From NCBI RefSeq assembly GCF_019264485.1, contig NZ_JAHVAA010000004.1, forward strand, positions 220,100-284,099: a stretch of DNA of 64,000 nucleotides. Reading direction: 5' to 3'. Below are positions 34,847 to 44,432 of this stretch, in pieces. Under the pieces are notes generated by a model. It made no database searches. It worked only from the letters and a program-made list of their open reading frames with translations, and was not told where the DNA came from. Position 1 is the stretch's first letter. Every line of letters begins with the position of its first letter. Source of the stretch: Sediminibacterium sp. (GTDB lineage: Bacteria; Bacteroidota; Bacteroidia; Chitinophagales; Chitinophagaceae). The position numbers were made by a program, and so were the translations under genes.

Positions 34847-35902
34847 ATGCAGGTAACAGAAAACCTATTACAGCGTTTTTTTGATCAACAGTGTTCTGCT
34901 GAAGAGGCAGACACTGTTGCATCATACCTGTATAATCATCCAGAAGAAACAGAAAGATGGCTGGGGCCCGACTGGCAACAGGCTGGAAAAGAAATTCCGG
35001 TTCCTGCATCGTACAGAAAAGAGATGTGGCGAAATGTACGTAACGAGATCAACCTTACAGAACCGCCACGGATTTACAAAAGAAATATATACCTATCTGC
35101 TGCTGCCATTATATTGCTGCTGCTATGTAGCTACTGGTTTTTTACCCGCGAATATAGTGTTGCCGTTCATCAACCACAACTCGCATCAGATAAGCCCATA
35201 GAAATGGAACTGCGCGGAAACACAACAATAGCGCCTATTAGCATCCAATTACCAGACGGGTCTGCAGTAACACTGGAGCCGGGTTCAACCATAAAATATG
35301 CAAAGGGATTTAGTGGCAGGGAAAGAAAAATAATACTCACCGGAAATGGTTTTTTTGAAGTAGAGAAAGATATAACCCGACCATTTATAGTGGTGGCAGG
35401 AGAAATTACTACTACAGCGCTGGGCACTTCTTTTCGTGTGGTTGAAAATGAAGAAAGTGTAACGGTGAAATTGTATACGGGGAAAGTGATAGTAAACAAA
35501 TCAGGATCGGCCAAACACTGGAGTGGTCCCGTTTACCTGTTGCCGGGAACAGCCATGACATACTCTATCAAACAAACAAGAACAACGGTAGCCGTATTTG
35601 TACCAGAAGCAAAAATAAAAAACAGTATAACGGCTATTATAAGTTCAGGAAATAAAAAACAGGTAACGGGTACAGAACTCAATTTCGATAATGCGCCTTT
35701 ACAGGAAGTGCTGTTGCAAATTGAAGAACGCTATGCCATAAAAATTGAATACGAGCAATCGGTAATAAACAAACATTTTTTCACCGGAAAAGTATTACCA
35801 ACCGACTCAGCAGAACTCCTGCTGAATGTAATTGGTAATATGAACGGATTAACTATAAAGAAAGAAGGAAGCAACCGTTTTCTCTTGGTAAAAAATCAAT
35901 AA
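34847..35902 (+). CDS. FecR-family anti-sigma factor
   Basis: 351-residue inner-membrane signal transducer. Residues 1-80 are cytosolic, one membrane span lies at about 83-102 (NIYLSAAAIILLLLCSYWFF), and the periplasmic part holds a FecR domain (DGSAVTLEPGSTIKYAKGF; FFEVEKDITRPFIVVAGEITTTALGTSF; VKLYTGKVIV) and a C-terminal DUF4974 domain (LNFDNAPLQEVLLQIEERY... NGLTIKKEGSNRFLLV). It should bind the cognate sigma factor encoded just upstream and the N-terminal part of the downstream SusC. Order and spacing are typical. Confidence 0.94.
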   Translation: MQVTENLLQRFFDQQCSAEEADTVASYLYNHPEETERWLGPDWQQAGKEIPVPASYRKEMWRNVRNEINLTEPPRIYKRNIYLSAAAIILLLLCSYWFFTREYSVAVHQPQLASDKPIEMELRGNTTIAPISIQLPDGSAVTLEPGSTIKYAKGFSGRERKIILTGNGFFEVEKDITRPFIVVAGEITTTALGTSFRVVENEESVTVKLYTGKVIVNKSGSAKHWSGPVYLLPGTAMTYSIKQTRTTVAVFVPEAKIKNSITAIISSGNKKQVTGTELNFDNAPLQEVLLQIEERYAIKIEYEQSVINKHFFTGKVLPTDSAELLLNVIGNMNGLTIKKEGSNRFLLVKNQ

Positions 35903-35979
35903 GCAACATATCAGCAAAAGGTACACATATGGTTAAGCCATGTGAAGGACAAGTTTTGCCGCAACCGAAACAAAAATTT

Positions 35980-38900
35980 ATGAAAAAACTGATCCAGACA
36001 AAAAGCCCGCTCTTTGTTTTGTTGTTAATGGTTCTTTCCATTACACAACTGAGCGCACAGTCATCAGTAGCCGATGTTACCGGCTCTGTATTAACCGAAA
36101 AAGGAGAAGTGTTACAAGGTGTAACCATTATTGCGCGTAAGCAGACTGCAACCGGTAACGAATCGCTGTCTGCTACTACGAATGAAAAAGGTGTTTTTGT
36201 TTTCCGGCAACTGCAGGTGGGTAGCCGTTACAATTTCAGCTTTTCTTATGTTGGATATGAAGACGAGAACCAGAATGGTTTTGTAGTAAAGCAACAGGGA
36301 CAAACAAACTCTATTCTTATCCGCCTCAGAGAAAAAAACTCACGTCTTGATGAAGTTGTGGTGACAGCATTGGGTATTAAGCGTCAGGAAAAAGCCCTGG
36401 GTTATGCTGCGCAAACCATGAAAGAGAATGATGTTAACGATGCCCGCTCTAATAACTGGGTGGGTTCTTTATCAGGAAAAGTGGCAGGACTCAACCTTAT
36501 TTCTCCCGGCTCTGGTCCGCTAAACTCTGTACGGGTATCGCTTCGTGGCGATGCGTCTATGAATCCGGAAGGAAACAATGCATTGATTGTACTGGATGGT
36601 GTACCCATGAACAGTGGCCTCACCTCATCTGGTGTTAACAATGCATATGGTGCAGGATCTGGTAATGATGTGCCGATTGATTTTGGTAACGGCATTTCAG
36701 ACATTAACCCCGATGATATTGAAAGTATTACAGTATTAAAAGGACCCGGTGCTACGGCCCTTTATGGAAGTCGGGCGGCCAATGGTGCATTACTGATTAC
36801 CACCAAATCGGGAGCAAGAAAAGAAAAAGGTATCGGTGTAACACTCAACAGCAATATCAGTTTCAATACTGTTTTACGCTGGCCCGATTATCAATATGAA
36901 TACGGACAGGGTACGGGAAAGGCCCTGAATACAGCCGGTGAAAAGTATTACTCTTATGGCGCTTCTGCCGACGGAGCCAGCACGGGTGGTACCAGTAGTG
37001 CTTTTGGTCCTCGTTTTAACGGACAAAACTATTTTCAGTACGATCCTGCAGTAGAGGGGCAGTCGCCAACCCGGTTACCATGGAGACCCTATACAGATAA
37101 TATCAAAGGATTCTGGAGAACAGGTTCTACTATCACCAATAATATTGCGCTGGAAGGTGGTGGAGAAAATGGTTCTGTTCGCGCATCGCTCACCCATTCA
37201 AAAAACGACTGGATCATGCCGAACACCGGTTATAAAAGAATAACTGCAGCACTGAGCGTGAACCAGAAAATATCAGACAGGCTGCGTATTGCATCAAAAG
37301 TTAATTATACCAACAAACAAAGCGATAACCTGCCGGCTACGGGATACAACAATCAGTCGATCTCCTATTTCATGATCTTCCAGAACCCGAATGTTGATCT
37401 GGCCTGGTACAGACCCATCTGGAAAAAAGGACTGGCACAGGTTGATCAGGTGCATCCTTTCAGTTCATTTATCGACAACCCCTACCTGATTGCTTATGAA
37501 ATGACCAATGCGGTGAAAAGTAATATGATGGTAGGAAATATTGCCGCTACTTATGAGTTCTCTAAAAAACTCGACTTTATGGTTCGCTCAGGTGTTAGCA
37601 TGACTAATGAAGAGAGAGAACAAAAGCGCCCATACAGTACAGCGAATTTCCAGCGTGGTTATTATAAGCAGCAAACCATTTTAGATTATGAGATCAATAC
37701 CGATGTATTGCTGTCGTATAAAAATAAAATCGGGTCAAATATAAATGTAACAGCATCTGCCGGAGCCAATGCCATGAGCCGTTCTTATAAACGCGTGGAT
37801 GGAACCATAGACGGCCTGGTTACACCTGCGGTTTATAAATTGAGTAATGGTATCAGCAACCCACTCATGACCAATATAAACAGCAACAAAAAAGTAAACA
37901 GTATTTACGGTACCGCATCTTTCTCATATAAAAACAGGTTGTTTGTTGATGTAACAGGAAGAAATGACTGGTCGAGTACATTACCTGTTCAAAACAATTC
38001 ATTCTTCTATCCATCTGTGAACACCAGTGTTATTTTGAGCGAACTGTTTGAGTTACCCAAAAAGATTTCATTTGCCAAACTGCGTTTCTCTGTGGCACAG
38101 GTGGGTAACGATACCGATCCGTATAAAACAAGCAAGTATTATGGAATGAGCGATTTCCCCAGCTCTGCTTCTGTTCCTACCATTTTGCACAACGTAAATT
38201 TTAAGCCTGAAATTTCTACCAACTACGAAGCCGGTCTGGATATCCGTTTGTTTAAAAACAGGCTGAACCTTGATCTTACCGTTTACAGCAACCTCACGAA
38301 GAACCAGATTCTTGATGTGCCCCTTGACCCAACAACAGGTTATTCAAGAGCTGTACTGAATGCAGGCTCTGTTCGTAACCAGGGTATAGAAGTGGTATTG
38401 AATGCTAACCCGATAAAGACGAAAAACTTTAGCTGGAACACCATTTTAACCTGGTCGAAAAATCAGAACCGTGTAATGGAACTGGCAGAAGGCATGGATG
38501 GTAAACAGGATATTGGTTATGGCGGTAATGCCACCATACAGGCAAGAGTGGGTGGTACAACAGGAGATATTTATGGTTTTGGTTTTGCACGCTCACCACA
38601 AGGCCAGGTTATTTATAACAGTAGTGGCTTACCTGTTCGTCCGGCTGAAATTCAATATATCGGAACTGCTTATGCAGACTGGAAAGGCGGTATCCGTAAT
38701 GAGTTTACTTATAAAGCCTTCCGCTTTAGCTTCCTGTTCGATGGTCAGTTGGGAGGAACCATCTATTCACAAACCCATCATAAAATGAGTGAGCAGGGTA
38801 AGCTGAAACATACACTGCGTGGACGTGAAGAAAACTTTATCATCGGTGATGGAGTAATTGAAAATCCCGATAAATCTTATTCACCCAATACCAGAAAAGT

Positions 38901-39210
38901 ATTACCGGTAGATTACTATGTGGAATATTACCGCAGAGCGAATGTGGAATCAAATTCATTTGACGCGTCATTTATTAAACTGAGAGAAGCCAGACTTGAA
39001 TATAGTTTACCCAAACGTTTACTGGGTAAAACATTATTCAAACAGGTAACTGTAGCCTTGTATGGACGCGATCTGCTGCTGATTACCAGCTTCCCCATTT
39101 TCGATCCGGAAACTGCGGCATTGAATGGTTCAGCCATTTTACCGGGTGTTGAAATGGGTCAGTTACCATCGAGCAGAACATTTGGAGCAAATATTACCAT
39201 CAAGTTTTAA
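35980..39210 (+). CDS. SusC/RagA-family TonB-linked outer-membrane transporter
   Basis: 1076 residues from the ATG at 35980 (MKKLIQTKSPLFVLLLMVLS, signal peptide). An in-frame ATG at 35929 adds 17 polar residues ahead of the signal and is rejected. A carboxypeptidase-regulatory-like domain follows (VADVTGSVLTEKGEVLQGVTI to about 115), then the plug (VVVTALGIKRQEKALGYAAQ; LSGKVAGLNL; VLKGPGATALYGSRAANGALLITTK) and a 22-strand-type barrel ending in FGANITIKF. With the downstream SusD it should import an oligomeric or organophosphate nutrient. It is probably controlled by the upstream sigma/FecR pair. Confidence 0.95.
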   Translation: MKKLIQTKSPLFVLLLMVLSITQLSAQSSVADVTGSVLTEKGEVLQGVTIIARKQTATGNESLSATTNEKGVFVFRQLQVGSRYNFSFSYVGYEDENQNGFVVKQQGQTNSILIRLREKNSRLDEVVVTALGIKRQEKALGYAAQTMKENDVNDARSNNWVGSLSGKVAGLNLISPGSGPLNSVRVSLRGDASMNPEGNNALIVLDGVPMNSGLTSSGVNNAYGAGSGNDVPIDFGNGISDINPDDIESITVLKGPGATALYGSRAANGALLITTKSGARKEKGIGVTLNSNISFNTVLRWPDYQYEYGQGTGKALNTAGEKYYSYGASADGASTGGTSSAFGPRFNGQNYFQYDPAVEGQSPTRLPWRPYTDNIKGFWRTGSTITNNIALEGGGENGSVRASLTHSKNDWIMPNTGYKRITAALSVNQKISDRLRIASKVNYTNKQSDNLPATGYNNQSISYFMIFQNPNVDLAWYRPIWKKGLAQVDQVHPFSSFIDNPYLIAYEMTNAVKSNMMVGNIAATYEFSKKLDFMVRSGVSMTNEEREQKRPYSTANFQRGYYKQQTILDYEINTDVLLSYKNKIGSNINVTASAGANAMSRSYKRVDGTIDGLVTPAVYKLSNGISNPLMTNINSNKKVNSIYGTASFSYKNRLFVDVTGRNDWSSTLPVQNNSFFYPSVNTSVILSELFELPKKISFAKLRFSVAQVGNDTDPYKTSKYYGMSDFPSSASVPTILHNVNFKPEISTNYEAGLDIRLFKNRLNLDLTVYSNLTKNQILDVPLDPTTGYSRAVLNAGSVRNQGIEVVLNANPIKTKNFSWNTILTWSKNQNRVMELAEGMDGKQDIGYGGNATIQARVGGTTGDIYGFGFARSPQGQVIYNSSGLPVRPAEIQYIGTAYADWKGGIRNEFTYKAFRFSFLFDGQLGGTIYSQTHHKMSEQGKLKHTLRGREENFIIGDGVIENPDKSYSPNTRKVLPVDYYVEYYRRANVESNSFDASFIKLREARLEYSLPKRLLGKTLFKQVTVALYGRDLLLITSFPIFDPETAALNGSAILPGVEMGQLPSSRTFGANITIKF

Positions 39211-39230
39211 TTCAGTAACACCATTATAAA

Positions 39231-40670
39231 ATGAAACAGCATAAACTATATACATTTTTACTTCTCGCTTCAACATTGTTGTTCAGTGCCTGTGATAAAG
39301 ATTTTGCAGAAGTAAACACAGATCCCAATCGTATCGATAAAATAAGTCCGGGTACACTCTTGAATCCGATTATTTATGAAGTAACTGCATTTAATACAAG
39401 AAGGGCCGATGATTTTACGTTCAACCTCATGCAGGTATCACTTCCTTTCCCCAGTGCATCGGGTGGTGTACACAGGTATGATGTTGCCGAAAATGCAGGA
39501 AGCTCTACCTGGACCACTTATTACCGCTGGCTCACCAATGTAAAAGAAATGTACAACGCGGCAGTGGAGTTGAACGACCCCAATTATAAAGCCATTGCTT
39601 TAACATTGAATGCATGGATCTATTCAAACCTTACCGATTGTTTTGGTAATGTACCCATGACAGAAGCAGCGAAAGGCGATGAGGGAATTCTGCGCCCGGT
39701 GTTCGATGACCAGAAAGATATTTATACAAAAATCATTGCCGATCTCGACTCAGCAAATAACCTGTTTGTAACATCCAGGGCCATGAGTTTTGGTACGGAA
39801 ATTTTGTATGCCAATAATGTAACCAACTGGAAACGCTTTTGTAATTCTTTACAGATGCGTTTACTGCTGCGTGTATCGAAAAGAACGGAGATGAATGCTA
39901 TGACAAAGCTCCGTGCCATGATTGATAACCCAACAAAGTATCCGGTATTTACCAGCAACGATAATGCAGCAGTATTGAAAGTAACCGGATTAGTTCCCAA
40001 TGTATCTCCATGGGGCAGGGCTATTGACTTCACCACTTTCCGTGCCATGGGTAAATTTTTCCTCGACCAGCTGAATACATTGAACGATCCTCGTCGTGAA
40101 AAATTTGCTACCACAGCCAGACCATCCACCGGTACGGGTAACCTGGGTTATATGGGCATACCCAGTGGTTATTCGGGAGGAGAATCGCAGTTCAAATACA
40201 TTCCATCAAACCTCAATATTGCACTCGTAACAGCACCGATGACTTGCGTGCTGATGCCTTATGCAGAAGTAGAATTTATTAAATCGGAAGTAGAACTCTT
40301 CTTTAATAATACAACTGCATCAAGAACTGCGTATGAAAAGGGCGTGAAAGCTTCAGTAGAACAATGGGGAGCCGTAATGCCGGCAACTTATTTCAATACA
40401 CCTGATGCTGCATTTAATGGAACACTCGAACGTATTATGTTACAGAAGTATGTAGCACTGTTTTTTGTTGATCACCAGCAGTGGTTTGAATACAGGAGAA
40501 CAGGTTTCCCGGTATTACCAACAGCAGACGGAATGGTTAACAATAAAAAAGTACCGGTACGTTATATGTATCCGATCAATGTACGTTCAACCAATACAGA
40601 CAATTACAACAAAGCTGTACAGGCCATGGGTGGCGATAATTTCAACGTAAAAGGCTGGTGGGAAAAATAA
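39231..40670 (+). CDS. SusD/RagB-family nutrient-binding outer-membrane lipoprotein
   Basis: 479-residue surface lipoprotein, lipobox FSAC (Cys21). It belongs to the SusD-like_2 branch (EVNTDPNRIDKISPGTLLNPIIYEVTAFNTRRADDFTFNLMQ; WIYSNLTDCFGNVPMTEA; FVDHQQWFEYRRTGFPVLP), with helical TPR-like repeats that cap the partner SusC barrel and capture ligand. It lies 20 bp after the SusC stop codon, so it is cotranscribed. The ligand is unknown; the phosphoesterase gene immediately after suggests a phosphorylated compound. Confidence 0.94.
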   Translation: MKQHKLYTFLLLASTLLFSACDKDFAEVNTDPNRIDKISPGTLLNPIIYEVTAFNTRRADDFTFNLMQVSLPFPSASGGVHRYDVAENAGSSTWTTYYRWLTNVKEMYNAAVELNDPNYKAIALTLNAWIYSNLTDCFGNVPMTEAAKGDEGILRPVFDDQKDIYTKIIADLDSANNLFVTSRAMSFGTEILYANNVTNWKRFCNSLQMRLLLRVSKRTEMNAMTKLRAMIDNPTKYPVFTSNDNAAVLKVTGLVPNVSPWGRAIDFTTFRAMGKFFLDQLNTLNDPRREKFATTARPSTGTGNLGYMGIPSGYSGGESQFKYIPSNLNIALVTAPMTCVLMPYAEVEFIKSEVELFFNNTTASRTAYEKGVKASVEQWGAVMPATYFNTPDAAFNGTLERIMLQKYVALFFVDHQQWFEYRRTGFPVLPTADGMVNNKKVPVRYMYPINVRSTNTDNYNKAVQAMGGDNFNVKGWWEK

Positions 40671-40689
40671 ACCTAACTTCTGTGTTATT

Positions 40690-40791
40690 CTCCGAAGGAG
40701 TCCTTTGGACTGTGTTCTCTGTGGCAATACATAACGATTCAATAATTTGAATAATTATTTATAACAGAGAGATTTGCCACAGAGAACACAG
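40690..40791. repeat. Composite hairpin between susD and the phosphoesterase
   Basis: A mini-hairpin CTCC-gaa-GGAG (40690-40700) is followed by TCCTTTGGA, then perfect 18-nt arms 40710-40727 and 40774-40791 (word CTGTGTTCTCTGTGGCAA) with a 46-nt AT-rich loop. It may modulate readthrough from SusD into the phosphoesterase gene. Confidence 0.75.
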
Positions 40792-40812
40792 AAACACAAG
40801 AAAAATATTTTT

Positions 40813-42282
40813 ATGCAAAGACGATCATTCCTAAGAAATTTCAGTCTGGCCACCATTGTTTTAGGTGCACCAGTAATCAGTAATGCTGCTGCTGGAAATA
40901 CAAAACAGCGAACGGTATCGGGTAAAGTGCATAGTAATGGAAAAGGCATTGCCAATGTGTCTGTAACCGATGGTTATTCTGTTGTATCAACAGATACACA
41001 GGGTAATTATAGTTTTGATGTGCATAGCAATGCAGCGTTTGTTTATATCAGCACACCCGCCGGCTATGCATTTAACCAGCAAAATCATATTGCCTGGTTT
41101 TATCAGTCATTGTCTGCAGACCAGTTAAATGCCAAAGCCGATTTTTCACTGGAGAAACTTACTGTGGATGATAATAAACACCAGTTCGTAGTTTGGGCCG
41201 ATACGCAAATGATTTCACAGGCCGACTGCGACCAGTTAAAAGCTACAGCAGTACCCGATTTAAAAGCGCTCGTAGCCTCGTACCCCAAAGACAGTCTTTT
41301 TCACGGCATTGGCTGTGGTGACCTGGTTTGGGATAAATTCCAGTTCTTCAAAGATTATAAAGAAGCCATTGCAGCAACAGGCGTTACCTTTTTTAATGTA
41401 ATCGGTAACCACGATATGGATTTGGATGCACGTACCGATGATTATTCAGCCAAAACATTTAAACAGCAGTTTGGTCCAACCTACTATTCGTATAACCGCG
41501 GACAAGTGCATTATGTGGTACTGGATGATGTATTCTTTGTAGGTACGGCAAAAAAGTACATTGGCTATATTACTGAAAGTCAGTTGCAGTGGTTAGAGAA
41601 CGATCTTAAACTGGTAAAACCCGGAACAACCGTTGTATTAAGTGTACATATTCCCACAAATACAGGTGCTGCAAGAAGAGCGAAGAAAGAAGAAGAAATG
41701 GGCGGAGTGGTAACCAATAGAAAACAGTTGTATAAAATACTGGCACCGTATAAAGTGCATATTATGTCGGGCCATACCCATTTTAATGAAGCATGGGAAG
41801 AAGACAATATCATGGAGCATAACCATGGTACGGTTTGTGGTGCCTGGTGGACGGGTCCCGTATGTGGCGATGGCACACCGATGGGTTATGGCGTGTATGA
41901 AGTAAATGGAAGTGAAGTACAGTGGTATTATAAATCGACAGGGAAAGACAAAGATCATCAGTTGCGTATTTATGAAAAGGGAAGACTGAAAGAAGCGCCT
42001 GCTGAAATTGTAGCCAATGTATGGAACTGGGACAGCAAATGGAAAGTAGAATGGTGGGAAGACGGAGCCGCCAAAGGCGCCATGGAGCAAAGAATAGCCA
42101 GAGATCCCTGGGCCATTGAATTATATGCTGGTCCTGAGTTACCGGTAAAACACAAATTCGTAGAACCTACACTTGCGGATCATTTGTTTTTTGCAAAACC
42201 ATCGGCCAATGCAAAACAAATAACCGTGAAGGCAACCGACCGTTTTGGAAAACTGTATAGTGAAACCATCAACCTTGTTTAG
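40813..42282 (+). CDS. Exported calcineurin-like phosphoesterase
   Basis: 489 residues from the ATG at 40813. A twin-arginine-like signal (QRRSFLRNFSLATIVLGAP) suggests Tat export. An N-terminal beta domain (VSGKVHSNGKGIANVSVTDGYSV) precedes the metallophosphoesterase core with all metal motifs: DTQMI, GCGDLVWD, GNHDMD, SVHIPT and MSGHTHFNE. A C-terminal beta domain (from about 370) follows. It should hydrolyse phosphomonoesters or diesters in the periplasm. Its place after sigma, FecR, SusC and SusD suggests release of phosphate from the imported substrate. A clear intrinsic terminator follows. Confidence 0.92.
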   Translation: MQRRSFLRNFSLATIVLGAPVISNAAAGNTKQRTVSGKVHSNGKGIANVSVTDGYSVVSTDTQGNYSFDVHSNAAFVYISTPAGYAFNQQNHIAWFYQSLSADQLNAKADFSLEKLTVDDNKHQFVVWADTQMISQADCDQLKATAVPDLKALVASYPKDSLFHGIGCGDLVWDKFQFFKDYKEAIAATGVTFFNVIGNHDMDLDARTDDYSAKTFKQQFGPTYYSYNRGQVHYVVLDDVFFVGTAKKYIGYITESQLQWLENDLKLVKPGTTVVLSVHIPTNTGAARRAKKEEEMGGVVTNRKQLYKILAPYKVHIMSGHTHFNEAWEEDNIMEHNHGTVCGAWWTGPVCGDGTPMGYGVYEVNGSEVQWYYKSTGKDKDHQLRIYEKGRLKEAPAEIVANVWNWDSKWKVEWWEDGAAKGAMEQRIARDPWAIELYAGPELPVKHKFVEPTLADHLFFAKPSANAKQITVKATDRFGKLYSETINLV

Positions 42283-42320
42283 TCTGAGCAGGCACTAATA
42301 TATATCCTATCCGAAAAACA

Positions 42321-42357
42321 AAAAGCGGAATGTAAATATGCATTCCGCTTTTCTATT
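42321..42357 (+). terminator. Intrinsic terminator of the phosphoesterase gene
   Basis: AAAAGCGGAATG (42321-42332) pairs perfectly with CATTCCGCTTTT (42341-42352) across 8 nt, followed by CTATTTT. Confidence 0.9.
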
Positions 42358-42421
42358 TTGGGAGCGTTGTACACGAGATGTGAAAAGTGAAAGGTGAAAA
42401 GTGAAGGAACAGGCGAAATGC

Positions 42422-42487
42422 TTCTGTGTTTTTCTGTGTCCTCAGTGGCAATTTATACTGCCACTGAGGACACAGAGGTACACAGAA
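42422..42487. repeat. Long hairpin between convergent phosphoesterase and rho genes
   Basis: Arms 42422-42450 and 42459-42487: an 18-bp perfect inner stem, a 3-nt patch with two G-U pairs, then 8 perfect pairs; loop 8 nt. The words are TTCTGTGT and CTCAGTGGCA, close to 6192-6234. A direct repeat of TGAAAAGTGAA units precedes it at about 42380-42407. It is additional to two ordinary terminators in the same gap. Confidence 0.8.
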
Positions 42488-42496
42488 TAAAATAAA

Positions 42497-42525
42497 AAAG
42501 CGGCGAGCATACTACTCACCGCTTT
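42497..42525 (-). terminator. Intrinsic terminator of rho
   Basis: Arms 42497-42507 and 42515-42525 pair at 10 of 11 positions, with the mismatch being G-U in the minus-strand RNA, followed on that strand by TTTTTTATTTTATT. It is 30 bp past the rho stop codon. Confidence 0.85.
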
Positions 42526-42554
42526 CAACTTTTTATTTTTGAATTTTGACTTTC

Positions 42555-44123
42555 TTACCTGTTCATCGAAGCAAGGAACTCCTCATTATCTTTTGTTCCT
42601 CTCATGCGTTTCAGCAATTCGTTCATCGACTCTTCGGTATTCATATCATTGATATACAAACGCAGAATATTCATTCTTTGTAATACTTCTTTGTCTAACA
42701 ATAAATCATCGCGGCGTGTAGAAGAACCAACCAGGTCAATGGCCGGGAACACACGTTTATTGGCCAGGCGACGATCGAGTAATAATTCCATATTACCGGT
42801 ACCCTTGAATTCTTCAAAGATCACTTCATCCATTTTACTGCCGGTTTCAATCAGCGCAGTAGCCAGAATGGTGAGTGAACCACCATGTTCAATTTTACGG
42901 GCGGCACCAAAGAACTGTTTGGGTTTCTGCATGGCATTGGCTTCCACACCACCACTCAGTACTTTACCACTGGCTGGAGCAACAGTATTGTGTGCGCGTG
43001 CCAAACGGGTGATTGAATCGAGCAGGATCACCACATCATGACCGCACTCTACCAGTCTTTTTGCTTTTTGTAAAGCAATGGTAGATACTTTCACGTGTTT
43101 CTCTGCGGGCTCATCGAAAGTAGAAGCAATTACTTCTGCCTTTACGCTGCGCTCCATATCGGTAACCTCTTCCGGACGTTCATCAATTAATACCACCATC
43201 AGGTAACACTCCGGGTGATTGGCGGCAATGGCATTGGCCACTTCTTTCAGCAACATGGTTTTACCCACTTTGGGTTGCGCCACAATCAATCCACGCTGTC
43301 CTTTACCAATAGGCGTGAACAGATCCATGATACGGGTGCTGTAATTATTGGAAGTGGTAAATAAATTCAGTTTCTCATAAGGGAACAAAGGCGTCAGGTA
43401 ATCAAAAGGAACACGGTCACGTACTTCATCCGGACGCTTACCATTGATATGATCCACTTTCAGTAAGGCGAAATATTTTTCACCTTCTTTGGGCGGACGA
43501 ACAGCCCCCTTAACCGTATCGCCTGTTTTCAGACCAAATAATTTGATCTGGGAAGGAGATACATATACATCATCGGGAGAGGATAAATAATTATAGTCGG
43601 AAGAGCGGAGAAAACCATACCCGTCGGGCATCATTTCCAATACGCCTTCGCCAAGGATTACACCTTCAAATTCAATATTAAAATTGGGTTCTTTTCTGTG
43701 CTGACGCTGGGGCTGCTGGGCAGGAGTTTCCTGTTGCATTCCGTTTTCTGGCGCCTGTGCCGTTTCGGTATTACCGTTTTCAGGTGTTGCTGATTGGGCT
43801 TCTTCTGTGGGGGCAGCTTCGGGTTTTTCGTTTCTGGCTTTTTTAACCGGACCACGTTTAGGTGCCGCTTTTTCGGGCGCCTCCTCCATTATTTCAGCTT
43901 CTTCGGTACCATTGGCCGTTTTTACTGTTACCGGCTTGCGGGCGCGGGCAGTTTTTTTCTTGGGGTCATCTTTCGACTCACTAGCCTGAACAGCCTGGTT
44001 ATCAAGGATCTTGTAAATAAGCCCCTGCTTATCCAGCTTTTTGGCTCCTGTAATCTTTAACTGCTCAGCTATATCGAGCAGCTCGGGCAATAACATGTCA
44101 TTTAATTGCAAAATGTCGTACAT
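42555..44123 (-). CDS. rho: Transcription termination factor Rho
   Basis: 522-residue hexameric RNA helicase. An N-terminal Rho-N helical domain (residues 1-47) is followed by a roughly 100-residue charged, Pro/Glu/Ala-rich linker (about 50-150), a common Bacteroidota insertion. The cold-shock RNA-binding domain ([21 protein letters not shown]) comes next, then the ATPase with Walker [25 protein letters not shown], Walker [15 protein letters not shown], and Q/R-loop residues [12 protein letters not shown]. Because Rho is present, the long hairpins at gene ends could act with or against it. Its own 3' end has an intrinsic terminator. Confidence 0.98.
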   Translation of the reverse strand: MYDILQLNDMLLPELLDIAEQLKITGAKKLDKQGLIYKILDNQAVQASESKDDPKKKTARARKPVTVKTANGTEEAEIMEEAPEKAAPKRGPVKKARNEKPEAAPTEEAQSATPENGNTETAQAPENGMQQETPAQQPQRQHRKEPNFNIEFEGVILGEGVLEMMPDGYGFLRSSDYNYLSSPDDVYVSPSQIKLFGLKTGDTVKGAVRPPKEGEKYFALLKVDHINGKRPDEVRDRVPFDYLTPLFPYEKLNLFTTSNNYSTRIMDLFTPIGKGQRGLIVAQPKVGKTMLLKEVANAIAANHPECYLMVVLIDERPEEVTDMERSVKAEVIASTFDEPAEKHVKVSTIALQKAKRLVECGHDVVILLDSITRLARAHNTVAPASGKVLSGGVEANAMQKPKQFFGAARKIEHGGSLTILATALIETGSKMDEVIFEEFKGTGNMELLLDRRLANKRVFPAIDLVGSSTRRDDLLLDKEVLQRMNILRLYINDMNTEESMNELLKRMRGTKDNEEFLASMNR

Positions 44124-44432
44124 AAAATCTATTGATGGGGAAATTCAAATTGTCATCGTTCAAAATCCAGTCTAAGGAATTGCAGGCTCAGATCGGAAAA
44201 TCTTGGGTATTGTTAAATTGATTTGGAAAGAAGGTAAACTGATGCGTCGAGAGCTAAAAAAAGGACTAAATCAGCTTGGTTTCCGATGCAATGTTAAGCC
44301 AAAAAAATCAAAAACAAAACAAAAAATTCATTTGGAAGGGGATGGGGTTGAGGTGATTTTAGCCACAGATTCACAGATTTTGGTGCTTTAATCTGTGAAT
44401 CTGTGGCTAAAAAGTCCGATTCAATACCTCTT
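44124..44432. other. Intergenic region between rho and the PAS gene
   Basis: 309 bp. The rho promoter should lie in 44124-44220. A 62-codon plus-strand frame across the middle is rich in Lys, has no family resemblance and runs into the hairpin at 44357-44412, so it is not annotated. Confidence 0.5.
44357..44412. terminator. Perfect 23-bp hairpin at the PAS-gene 3' end
   Basis: Arms 44357-44379 and 44390-44412 are perfectly complementary with a 10-nt loop; each arm has two near-copies of CACAGATT. Flanking TTTT and AAAA give U tracts in both directions. It lies 20 nt past the minus-strand stop codon. A shortened relative is at 21261-21300. Confidence 0.85.

Noticed and set aside
44203..44391. 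62-codon plus-strand frame between rho and the PAS gene
   Set aside because: Lys-rich, no recognisable domain, and it ends inside the 23-bp hairpin.
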